Positions 53,901 through 64,000 of a stretch of 64,000 nucleotides of DNA are shown piece after piece (the first letter of the stretch is position 1; every line of letters starts with the position of its first letter). The position numbers were made by a program, and so were the translations under genes. A model generated the notes under the pieces. That model made no database searches. It saw nothing but the letters and a program-made list of their open reading frames with translations, and was not told the origin of the DNA. This stretch comes from Anaeramoeba flamelloides (Eukaryota > Metamonada > Anaeramoebidae), in the NCBI GenBank assembly GCA_027625915.1, contig JANTQA010000033.1, positions 7,006,001-7,070,000 of the forward strand, in the 5' to 3' direction.

Positions 53901-56900
53901 AATTGGAAATCTTAAATTTAGTCACTTCAAAATTCTTCCATTGCCAGATTAAATGGCCCTCTCATTTAACCATTAATTGCAACAATAAATAAATCGTAAA
54001 ATTTAAGAAACGTTTAAAACAGTTTAAAGAAAAGCAATAAGACATTTTTCATTCAATTTTGAAAATAATTTTGATTTTTTACAAACTATTTTGATTATTT
54101 TATGTCTTCTCTGTTATTTGTTTTCATTTCCTATTTTTTTTTTCCAGTTACATAATCTGTTTCGTAAGATTGGGTATTTTTTTCCGAATGTATTACTAAA
54201 AGGTTAAAGTGGTGGTTAGTTAAATATAAAAATCACATACATTTGGTTGGTAGTATCAAATCATTTGATTGATCAATAATTGTTATGAAATTTCTAAAAA
54301 TTGAGCAATACATTTTTTTGATCTGATTGTTTCATCATTTTGGGAACACACCAATTGTTATTTTTTCATTTTCTTGTGTTTTCTTTTATTTAGATAAAAA
54401 TGATTACTTATAAAAACATTAATACTGGATAACTTAAATGTGATTTTATATTAGGTTTGGAAAAATAGAATAAATTGTGTTTTTTTTTTTGCCTATTTTT
54501 TATTTTGGGTTTGTCTTACTTTTTAGAATTGGGTTTATAAACTATATTTTAAAAATTGTTGATCCCCTGTAAGAATAAATTGAAAAAAAAAAAAAAATAT
54601 TTTTAACTATTCAATAACAAATCATTATTAAAAAAAATATTAATAACCCATAATTTTAATTATAAGAAAGATATAAAAGTTTGATATTTAAAAAATAAAA
54701 TCGAAAAAAAAACAAATGAGTCAAAATTTTTGAAATATACATTATTAAAAAGTTAACCAAATATTTTTTAGAGTTTAGAAGAAAAAAAAAATTATTTTTT
54801 TTCTTTCGTATCACTCTTTTTTTTTTTTGAAACAATAATTAAATAGAATAAAAAAGTACATATTATCGGTTAATATTAAAATGAAAACTCTAAATACAGA
54901 CCTTTGATATAATGAAAAAGATATTAAATACAAATATTCCTCTTCTAAATTGGCACAATGAATATCAATATAAAACAAAAAAACATATCTTTTTTAAAGG
55001 TATGGTGTGGACAAAAACCAAATGCTAAAAATTTTATTAACAAAATTGAAACTCAAAAATTTATTTTTCAAATTTTATACAAAAAACCCTCATCTTATTA
55101 CACAGCTATTCTACAAAAGATCTTACTAATATTTTAATAAGTGTTGCCCAAACTGTCCAATCCGTCAGTTTTAATCAGTTTGGGTAACACTTTATTGAAT
55201 TTTTAGCTCTTGTGTTTATTAAAGGGTTGACCTTTCATAATTAATATCTTTTGAATTGATGTAAATTTCTCAAAAACTAAAAAAACAAAAATTTCTTTAT
55301 ATTATAATTATTTTTTAATATTTATCTTTCTAAAGAAAAATTACGATCGAATAACAAAATATTAAGAATGGAATATGAAAATATTCAAACCAAATATATA
55401 ACTCAAAGGAAGAAAATGGCAAAATATGAAGAAAAAATCCAAAACATTGAACAATTGGAAAATGAAATTGAACAGATGCAAATTCAAAATTATTGGTTAG
55501 AAAAAATGATATTACAAAAGCCAGATATGGTTGAAAGTGTAAAAGAAGTAGTTAATTGGTTTATTTTACATCAAAACGAAAATAATAATTCTCAAAATTT
55601 AATATTTTCTGACACTAACAAAGCATTAAATGATTTGAACATAATTTTAAATGACTTGTCGAATAGCAGTAAAAGCAACAAAAATGAAAACGAAAATGAA
55701 TACGAAAACGAAAACGGGAATGAAAAAGATAATAATTTTTTTTTAGAATTAATCCAGAAAGGCTTCAAGGCAAATAAAGAAAATATAAATGAAATTGAAG
55801 ATTCTGAAGGTATTAGACGAATATTATATTTGACGGTTATATTATTTTTCCAATTAACAACAAGCAAGTTTTTCAAAATAGAAGAGACTTTAAATAAAGA
55901 GTTAACCGAGTACAAAGAGACGGTTAATGAATATGAAAGGAAGCTAGAAAGGGAAAGCCAACAAAAAAACAATTTAGAGAAGATTTTGGAAAAAAGAACA
56001 CAAGATTTAGAAAGTGAATCTAAAAACAAAGAAAATTTAATTGAAAGGATCAACAAAGGCTATTCGATTGAATTAAACATTGCTCAGAAAAGAGAAAAGC
56101 AATTAAAAAGGGAAATTGAGGAAATTAAAAACAAATTCTTAGATAAATATAACAATGAATTAACAGAAAAGGAAAACAAGTTTAAAGAAGTGATCACACA
56201 ACATCAAAAACGGGAAATAAAATTCAGAAGGGAGTTAGTCGAACTTGAACTGACAAAAAATTATGAATTGAAAAAACAAGATACCCAGTTTGAATCCAAA
56301 ATGGAAGAGATCCAAAGGAAAATGGAAAATAACCAAAAAAAATATGAAAGGGAAAAAAAGGAAATCCTTGCAGAATCACAGGTAATCATTACCAAATTGA
56401 AAAATAAAAAAAGGCAAATAAAAGCCATATTAGAGAAAACAGAAAATAATCAAAATCAAAATGCAAATACGCTGAATAAAAAAATTCGGGAATTAGAAAA
56501 CAAAATTGAAAAGTTAATTATTGAAAAAGAAATTCGAAAGAATTTTGAAAAAGATCAAGTGCAAACATTACAAAAGAAAAATGAAGACTTGCAACTGAGG
56601 CTGGAAATTGAACAAAAAAAGAAGGTTAGGACGGAAAAGCAAAAGAACCATTTAGAAAAGCAATTAACGTTAACAAAGAAAAAAATTAGCATAACAAACC
56701 ACGACAAGGAGGTCTTAAAAGATAGCAACGATAAAAAGAATTTAATAATAAAGCAACTGGAACAGGAAATTGACAATTTAAGAAAGCAATTGGAAGAGAC
56801 AATATATGCCGAAATGGATCTAGAGGTGGGGGCGCAAGAAGAAGAAGAGGAGGAGGGGAAAGTAACTGAGTCCAATAGAGAGATCGACATTGTGGAGCAA

Positions 56901-58454
56901 ATGATGACCGAGTATATTAATAAAGAATTAAAATATGATTTAGAATTGAAGCATCTTTTACCAATTGGCAAAGCCACACCTGATCTGATTGATGCAATGC
57001 GTGACGGGGTATTGATGTGTAAATTGATCAACCATTGTGTGCCCAATACCATTGACGAGAGGGTTATTAATTTTTTTCATGGGGAGGTCGAGATCGAAAA
57101 GGACATGGAAGAAATTTTGGAAAATCATACCCTGTGTATCAATTCTGCGCTAGCTATTGGCTGCAACATAAAGGGTGTTACGGCGGATAATCTGGTCAAT
57201 GGAGAAGAGTTGCATTGTTTACAATTATGCTGGGAAATCATTAAATGCGGATTATTGTCAAAAATTAATTTGCAGTCTCATCCAGAAATAATTATTTTAT
57301 CCAAAAATGCCAAAAAGCCGATCGATTTGCTTTCAAGTTCGCCTGAAGATCTGTTATTAAAATGGGTCAATTACCATTTACAAAGGAATACCAAGCGTGG
57401 GAAAAAACTAACTTGTGGGAACTTTGGTCAAGATTTGAAGGGCGGCTTAATTATTATCACTTTGTTAAATCAATTGTCTCCGGAAAAATGCCCAATTGAG
57501 CCATTTTTTGAATTCCAAAACATTGATTCAAAGTTGAATTATCTTCTCAAAATGGCTTCAAATTTGGATGTCCATTATTTTTTAAACATCCAAGCTTTAT
57601 TAAATGGGGAAAAGAAATTAAATTTGGCCTTTTTAGCCTATCTATTTAATACCAGATCCGGGATCGAGATGAAAACCCAATCAAACAACAGCAGCGGAAA
57701 CCAGAAGAGGAAATTAAAGAATGTTACGAACTTGCCATTTTCAAACTATGGTACAAGAGAAGAAAGGAGCTTTCGGTTATGGATAAACTCACTCGGGGTG
57801 AAGCCTAAGGTGAATAATTTGTATGAGGATTTGAAGGATGGTAGCATTCTCTTGCAAGTCATCGAAAAAATTTCAGAAAAGAAATTTGTAAATTGGAAAA
57901 AAGTTACATTAAATTGTAAAAACCCGTTCCAAAAAGTCGGTAATTGCAATTACGTTGTTGAATTGGGTAAGCAATTGAATTTAAAATTACTAACCACCGG
58001 TGGAAGAGATATATATGATGGCAACAAAACAATGGTTTTGGGTTACGTTTGGCAATTAATGAGATATCATGTTATGCAAATTTTGAAAAAATTAAATGTC
58101 ATATCTGGTTCCAAAATTGATGACTCAGCAATGGTCAATTGGGCCAACAACAAAGTGAAAAATTCGGGGAAACATTCAAAAATTAGAAACTTCAGGGATA
58201 CTAAATTAAAAAATTCAATCTTTTTATTAGATCTTATTTATTCCATAAATATGAAAGCAGTCAATTACCAATTTGTTTCCAATGGATCAGAGGTCGAAAA
58301 CCAAATAGAAAACGCCAAATTGGTTATTTCCCTAACCAGAAAATTGGGTGGGAGGGTGTTTCTCTTGCCTGAAGATATCGTTGAGGTCAAAGATAAAATG
58401 ATCTTGACTTTAATTGGTGAATTAATGAGAATTGACAAAATTTCTAATTTATAA
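50936..58454 (+). CDS. Coiled-coil fimbrin: long helical N-terminal region fused to four calponin-homology domains
   Basis: Two exons, 50936-51785 and 55336-58454, joined by a 3.55-kb GT-AG intron. The donor (phase 1, GTAAAC) and acceptor (TAAAG) restore one frame of 1322 residues, and the coiled coil runs straight across the junction. Order: Lys/His-rich basic head (1-60); mostly coiled coil (about 130-790) with a short break near 345-460; then fimbrin/plastin core, CH1 about 800-935 (VPNTIDERVIN, NSALAIGCNIKGV), CH2 949-1065 (SPEDLLLKWVNYHL, KLNLAFLAYLFN), CH3 1088-1200 (GTREERSFRLWINSLGV, NCNYVVELGKQLN, DGNKTMVLGYVWQLMR) and CH4 1212-1320 (MVNWANNKVK, GGRVFLLPEDIVEVKDKM). Fimbrin uses two actin-binding pairs of CH domains to bundle F-actin. 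The EF-hands normally preceding CH1 are absent, so calcium control is not expected, and the coiled coil implies dimers or oligomers. Role inferred: actin cross-linker. The domain calls are firm; the architecture is unusual. Confidence 0.9.
52090..52687. mobile_element. Foldback element, 197-bp inverted arms, in the intron
   Basis: The left arm (52090-52286) and right arm (52490-52687) are close inverted copies (long shared stretches such as taattcaattaaaatcaaat and ggtaactttgatgattt). Both outer ends carry the family 3 motif aaaattttcattcagctttc. A second family 3 motif (ggaaagttgaatgaaaattt) sits in the spacer, so the element looks composite. High arm identity suggests recent origin or gene conversion. 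Confidence 0.8.
54140..54545 (+). repeat. Dispersed 0.4-kb repeat, copy 2 of 3, inside the intron
   Basis: It matches the reverse complement of 59385-59775 along its length (shared: aatctgtttcgt, aatataaaaatcacatacaa-like, aaaatgattacttat, tattaggttt) and the direct strand of 24050-24425. With the 59.4-kb copy it brackets the large exon of the fimbrin-like gene. Confidence 0.65.
55139..55193. repeat. Hairpin with 17-bp arms near the exon 2 acceptor
   Basis: aagtgttgcccaaactg and cagtttgggtaacactt pair around about 21 bases, ending some 140 bases before the splice acceptor. A related acccaaactg motif lies in the MITE at 25.7 kb. It may fold in the pre-mRNA. Confidence 0.5.
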
Positions 58455-58645
58455 AAAAAAAAATTAATTTTAATGAAGGTTGATTTTAATTAATTGTAAT
58501 AATTAAAAAATAATTTTATTCATTTTTTTTTATCTAATATATTTTAAAATTTTTTATTTTATTTATTTTTTTCGTCACTTTGAAATAAACAAATTAACAG
58601 TTAAAGAAATGCGTCTTTGAGTTAATTGTAACCTCTTTTTATGAT

Positions 58646-58657
58646 GGGGGGGGGGGG
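58646..58657 (+). repeat. Isolated G12 homopolymer
   Basis: Twelve consecutive G in otherwise A/T-dominated DNA, about 190 bases past the fimbrin-like stop codon. It is the only long G/C homopolymer in the window. Confidence 0.8.
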
Positions 58658-59384
58658 CATTGTAAAAAACAACAATGTTTTTTTGTGTATAAATTCAAGA
58701 TTGTAGATAATTCCAATAAAAACCAATATGATTTTTCAAAAATCATTTTCTTTGTTTAAGTAAATAAACTTCCACATATTTAATTAGTGAATAACAACAA
58801 TTTATCAAAAATGTTGACTCGTTTTAAAATGTTAATGGGAGAAATTTTGAGGTTATCATATATTCTTATCAAAATATTTTTTCAATATTAAGATCATAAA
58901 TCATTTTTTATAATTTCCTCATTTTTTCTAATTTCTTTGAATAATTGTATTACTTTTTCAACTTTTTCTTTTTTTTTCTTTTTCATTTTTTCAAATTCTC
59001 TTTTTCTGTTTTTTTTCTTTTTTTTTGATCCGAAAGTGGGTAAAAAAATATCTTTCAAAATACCAATAAACATTAAGAAATTTGAGATTATCTAATGTCT
59101 TTGAAAAAATGAATAAAATTAATTATAAAAAATCTTCTTATGAACCTTTTTTAGTTTAAGTCTAGCAACAAAAAATCTATAATTCTCATTTAAAAAATTA
59201 TGATCCACTTTTTTTCTTAGTTTTTGGTTTGTTCTTTTGTTAAGTTTTGAAATAGCAGAGTTTTCATATGATTTTAATACTTTAACAGTGAATTATTAAT
59301 AATATTTTATAATATAAGGTTTTTTTGAAATCAAATGAATATATATATATATATATATATTTATTATTTTAAGATATTAAACCC

Positions 59385-59775
59385 CATTCCAAAAATTTGA
59401 AAACACCCAAAATCAAAAATAGGCAAAATAAAACTCAATTTATTAGATTTTTTCAAACCTAATACAAAACCACATTTGAGTTACAGGGTATTAAAGTTTT
59501 AATAAGTAATCATTTTAATCCAAATAAAAGATAAAAATATAAAACGAAAAAATAAAAATCAGTGTTTCCTAAATAATGAAACGAGCTAGAACAAAAAATG
59601 TTTAGTAAATTTATTGAAATTTCACCAACAATTGTTTATCGATCCATTAATAAGATACCATCAACTAATTGTATGTGATTTTTATATTAAACAAACTCAA
59701 CACTAACCTTCTACCAACCATCGTAAAAAAATCCGGATCTAACGAAACAGATTACGTACCATGAAAAAAGGGAAT
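59385..59775 (-). repeat. Dispersed 0.4-kb repeat, copy 3 of 3
   Basis: Inverted relative to 54140-54545, roughly 70% alike by eye. Its end next to the (TA)n tract (aaaccccattccaaaaattt) corresponds to the end that abuts (TA)n in copy 1 at 24.43 kb, hinting that insertion is next to TA repeats. Confidence 0.6.
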
Positions 59776-61994
59776 GAAAACAAAACAAAAAAGACAAAAA
59801 ATGAAAATAGTTATAAAATCAAAATTCTTTCTAAATTGAATTTAAAGTGTAGTATTGTTATTCTTTCAACTGTTTAAACTGTGTCCAAATTTTTGGAATA
59901 TAGTTTAGTGATTTTTGAAATGGACTATAAATCCAGTAATATTAAAAAAAATACAAAACAATTATATAATAATGAAAAACTAGAGAAAATAAGGAAAATA
60001 TCAAAAATAATAATAATTTTGAAATTAGTAAATATTAATTGATTCTTCAAATATTCATTTAAGTAATTTAGTTGTATGTAACATATATGATCTGATCAGA
60101 TTACCTTTGACTGGAAAATAAAATATAATAATTTAAAATGCCATTTTTATTTAAATTATCCTAGTATAATTAAATTTAGAGCCATTTTATAAATTTTTGA
60201 GAGAAAAATATTGTCTTAAAAACTTGAATCTCCAAAATTCTAAATTTAATTTATTTTTTGTTTTATTTTTTGTTAATTATCTACATATTTTTTTAAAATG
60301 TTCTCTTAATAATATATATATATATATATATGAAAATTTTGCTTTTACATATATTAACTTGTTTATTGGAAATTTTTATTAGGTTAAATTATCAAATAGT
60401 GATATTTGTAAAAAATGGTGAAATTAATTGTGAGATCATTATGGTGATAAATACTTTGTGAAAATTGAAAAAAAAAAAATTTAATTATTATGAGTAACTA
60501 ATATAAATTAAAAATCAATTATTAATGGAATGTGGCTGATTTATAAAAATAAAAAATCCAAAAAAGACGTTTTTTGAGTAATTGGTAATGTTTCATACAT
60601 GATTTCTTATTTAAATTACTTTAAATTATCTTTTTTTCCAAACACTTATTCCATTTTTGAAATTTGCACTTCTAGCTTTTTTTCGGTTTTTAAGATTTGG
60701 TTTTTTATTTTTTTCTTTTTATAAATTGATGATTTCCAGATAACATATGTTGCAATTTCATTCATCTTATGAATATTGATTAATTACATGTGGTCACAGT
60801 GTGTTTAAAATGAAGTAAATTGAACTTATTTTTTATCAAAAGTATTTGTTTCTAATTGGAAGAAATTTAAACATTTGGAAATATAGAAAAAAAATAAGAA
60901 AGATTTTTTGTTTTTATTTTTCAACCCTTTAATTGTGAGAATCTTTTTTCCGTTTTTTTTTTTTTTTTTTTAATTTCATTTTGTGTTATTAAAATATTTG
61001 GAAATTTTTAATTTAAGAATCAAATTTTATTCCACTGAGATCCAGTTATTTTTTTTTGTTAATTCCATTTTTTGTCATTATTATCATCTTAATTTTTTTT
61101 TTTTAAGTTATTCGTATTTGTTTGCAATCAAAAAATGAACACTTCCACAATACAATTTTCAGAGTTTCCAAAATGATTCCATTTTTGGAATTATTAGAAT
61201 CACAAATAATGAAATTTAGAATCATAATATTAAAATGATTCAAAAGGAATCTATTTTTATCAACATTTTTTACTGGTTAAGGTCCCTTATACGAATTAAT
61301 TTTCAAAATTATCAAAAAAAATCTAACTGGGTTACCTGGAATCAAAAAAAGAATTTTTTATTTGGTACCAAAACTCTCTTAAAAAAAACAAACAGAATCT
61401 TTTGATTCTATTTCAAAGAAAAATAATTTTCTTACCAGGAATAAACATAAAAATATCAGGATTGGCGAAAAGATGAATAAAAATAAAATCACAAGAATAA
61501 AAACCTCAAATATTTATTTTTTTCAGAATTTTTAAAATCAATTTGAAAATAAAAAAAAAAATTATTAATTATTAAATTTTGAGAATGAAGTAATTTGATG
61601 AAAAACTACCATTGAAACAAAAAACGATCATTTGATTCCATTGGAATCAAAATTAGAATTATTTGAGGTTTATTTTCGAAAAAGAATCAAAATGTGAACT
61701 CTGATGAATCATTTTTAAAGAGTGAGCTACTTCTTGAGTATAAAGAAAATCATGGGTTGTCACTTTGCACTTTCGACCAAAATATAAGTAAATAAATCAT
61801 GAAAACAAAAAACAAAAAATAAAACAACAAAATACGAAAAACAATATTTTAAGATTGAGAAGTATCATTTATTACCCTATCAAAGAACAAACAAAAATTT
61901 CTCTTGAATAAGAGAAAGAAGTTATCAATTATAAATTTTTTTTTTTAAAGATCTAATAGTTTGATCAAAATGAAAAAAGATTAAAAATGTAAAT

Positions 61995-63380
61995 TTAATT
62001 TTCAGAATCTTCTTCAGAATCGGTATATTCGCTGCTACCTTCTTCATAAGATTCTTCATCTTCTTCTTCTTCTTCTTCTTCTTCTTTATTTTTTCTTTCT
62101 TCTTCAAGTTTTTCCATTCTTTGGAAAGCTGCAATGATTTTTTGTCTGACTCTTTCTTTTCTTTCTTCAAGGGTAAGTCTTTTTACTCTGAAATCTGGTT
62201 GCTTTTCATAGACTTTTTTTGTTTTTTTTTCAAAGACTGGATTTTCTCTAATTAATTTATGGGCCTTAAGATACATGTCTTTGACTTGATCAGGTTCAAT
62301 GTTGTTTTCAATATATTTGCTGAATTGTTTTTGATATTTGGTGTTATCTTTTTTTTGCAAGAATTTCATATAACCAGCAATTTTTTCCCCTAAGATGTAT
62401 TGTCTGTGGACTTTTGGGTTGTATTTTCCATTTTTGGTTCCTTGGAATCTTTTGGTGTTATGTGGGATGTATAATCCTCCGTCACAAGCACCCTATTTTC
62501 CAGTTACGTAGAGAAGTGTGAAATATTGAAGAAAAGATTAAAAATTAGAAACATTATTTGGTACAAAAAAATAAAGCGAAAAGAATGTAAGAATAAAGAA
62601 TCGCTCATAGAAGATTAAAATATAATAAAAAAAAAAAAAATAAAAACAAACCTTTAAAGCAGCGAAAATTTTAGCACCAGTTGTGGATCTAGCAAGACCA
62701 ATATCGAGAAGACATTTGAATGGTCTTCTGTCTTCATTTTCCTCAACAAGGAAATGTTTTCCATCGACTTCGGAGGTACCTTCATACATTTTATCCATTC
62801 CGAGTTTTTTTAAAACCCTTCTTGCACATAAAAGGCCTGTACAATAAGCAGCTGGGTAATTTGTGAAACCTACTTTGACACCATATTTTGGTAATTCGTG
62901 GGAATAAGCAGCAGCTAAGACATGATCTCCTTCAATTTTTGAGTAAATGACCTGAGTAACAATGTCGTGATTTGTAATACGTACAACAAATCTATTGAAT
63001 TAAAAATTTTTTGTTTTTAGAGATTTGGTTTTGAAGTTAATTCGTAAGGTAGAGAAAAGAAAATTTATTTCATTGAGAATTGGTATTCATAATTGACAAA
63101 CAAAAAAAAAAAAAAAAAAATAAAAAAAAAAAAAAAAAAAAAAATAAGCAAAGCAAACTTTCTTTTTTTTTTCCAATAAAAAAAAAAAAAGCAAAAAAAA
63201 GAATTACCTATATTTAAGAGCACCATATTTTGAGGTGTCTTGAGTAACAAGTCTTCTTCTAGCGTAGTAATCAGTTTTGCATTCACGTCTTCTACGGAAT
63301 TTTGTTTGGTATCTCATGAAATAACTCTTTTTTTTTTGGAGTTTTGGAAATGCGCCCTTCTTCTTTCTTTTTTTACCCAT
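61995..63380 (-). CDS. RPL5: 60S ribosomal protein L5, three exons
   Basis: Exons on the minus strand are 63380-63208, 62991-62652 and 62492-61995, with GT-AG introns and matching phases, giving 336 residues. Hallmarks: [104 protein letters not shown] and an [10 protein letters not shown] tail region. L5 binds 5S rRNA and joins the central protuberance of the large subunit. Differences from animal L5 (297 residues): the usual MGFVKVVKN-like start is replaced by a longer Lys-rich [18 protein letters not shown], and there is an added acidic tail with E8 and [13 protein letters not shown]. The stop is TAA. I consider this a functional gene. Confidence 0.95.
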
Positions 63381-64000
63381 TTGAATATAGCTTACTTTTT
63401 AATGAAAAAAAAATGGTTGTTTTAAAAATTAATTTGTTTAAGAATTCAAAAGAACATAAAAAAAAAAAAAAGGAAAAGAAAAAAGAAAAAAAATTAAATA
63501 AAAAAAAAGAAAGCTGAAATCCTTACATTAAAATAAGATTAGATTTTTAAAAAAAAATGATTTGAAAAATTGGAAAGAATTCAGTCAATTCAATCTAAAA
63601 TTGACAACAAAACCAATAATTCATCATTGTTTTTTTCAGTGATTGATTATGAATAATTTTAAAAAAACTTTCCAAGTTACTCATCAAAATGCAAAATCTC
63701 GTCTCAATTTCTTTTTGGTTGTGTCAACACAACAAATAGAGCATATACACAAGAAGTTCTGATCTTCATTCTTTCGAACATTCAATCGTACCATCAAGTA
63801 CAAAAGCTTTTCATCTGTGGCTTTTCATCAAATTATATGTAATGATATTATCGACATTTGTCTTATTTTGTGGGTTCTCTAGACCTAATCAACAAGTATT
63901 TTCTCTAAGTTTACTAATCCACAACTAAAAGATTCTTGTTTCATCACTATTAAAGAATGTTACTTTTGTCAAGCAAGTAACAAAATTTTTTTTTCAAAAA
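63381..64000. other. Upstream flank of RPL5
   Basis: No gene seen. It has A-rich runs just upstream of the start (plus strand about 63450-63510), then AT-rich DNA of more even composition, which probably includes the RPL5 promoter. No consensus element is recognisable. Confidence 0.4.

Larger units (their letters stand above)
51786..55335. other. 3.55-kb intron of the fimbrin-like gene, full of repeats
   Basis: It contains the foldback element at 52090-52687, a worn family 2-like stretch at about 52715-52855, a family 3 arm near 53400-53470, the inverted partner of the 13.5-kb repeat (53830-53945), the 0.4-kb repeat at 54140-54545 and a hairpin at 55139-55193. It appears to have grown by serial insertion. 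Confidence 0.8.
58455..61994. other. Gene-free region between convergent genes
   Basis: The 3' ends of the fimbrin-like gene and of RPL5 face each other here. It holds a G12 run (58646-58657), (TA)n at about 59338-59361 and 60310-60331, and the third 0.4-kb repeat (59385-59775). No gene is seen. Confidence 0.65.

Overview
The window is eukaryotic nuclear DNA, strongly AT-rich, with long A/T homopolymers and many (TA)n microsatellites. Genes are separated by 1.5-7 kb of repeat-bearing DNA. Spliceosomal introns are GT-AG, both TAA and TGA act as stops, and the proteins carry K/N/E/S tracts. A homeodomain protein, a DENN protein, fimbrin and a phosducin-like protein, alongside a bacterial-type membrane polyferredoxin, would suit an anaerobic or microaerophilic amoeboid protist such as Anaeramoeba. 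That identity is an inference and cannot be proven from this window.

Layout: 3.9-5.7 kb (+) divergent TALE-like homeodomain protein; 10.1-12.6 kb (+) ankyrin-repeat protein; 19.4-20.8 kb (-) three-exon 4Fe-4S membrane protein; 25.9-26.7 kb (-) phosducin-like protein; 27.4 kb tRNA-like gene; 28.4-29.8 kb (+) five-exon four-pass membrane protein resembling COPI-associated/TVP15 proteins; 32.6-36.5 kb (+) proteasome lid subunit RPN5/PSMD12; 39.7-40.7 kb (-) SPRY protein; 43.3-45.3 kb (-) DENN-domain protein; 50.9-58.5 kb (+) a two-exon gene joining a long coiled coil to the four calponin-homology domains of fimbrin; 62.0-63.4 kb (-) ribosomal protein L5. I see no operon-like or pathway clustering. 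These are separate genes for proteasome, ribosome, cytoskeleton, membrane traffic and transcription.

Two themes stand out. First, the space between genes and the two long introns hold several families of short non-autonomous elements with inverted repeats. Several begin CAG or CTGG, end with the complement, and sit exactly between TA dinucleotides, as Tc1/mariner-type MITEs do. Two palindromes have arms of about 190-200 bp, a 0.65-kb element has terminal repeats of about 105 bp, and a 0.4-kb repeat lies in inverted copies on either side of the large fimbrin exon.

Second, conserved genes (RPN5 twice, phosducin-like once, perhaps the homeobox gene) show one-base discrepancies, mostly inside homopolymer runs. 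Assembly error is the simplest reading, although one site is a textbook A AAA AAG slippery sequence.
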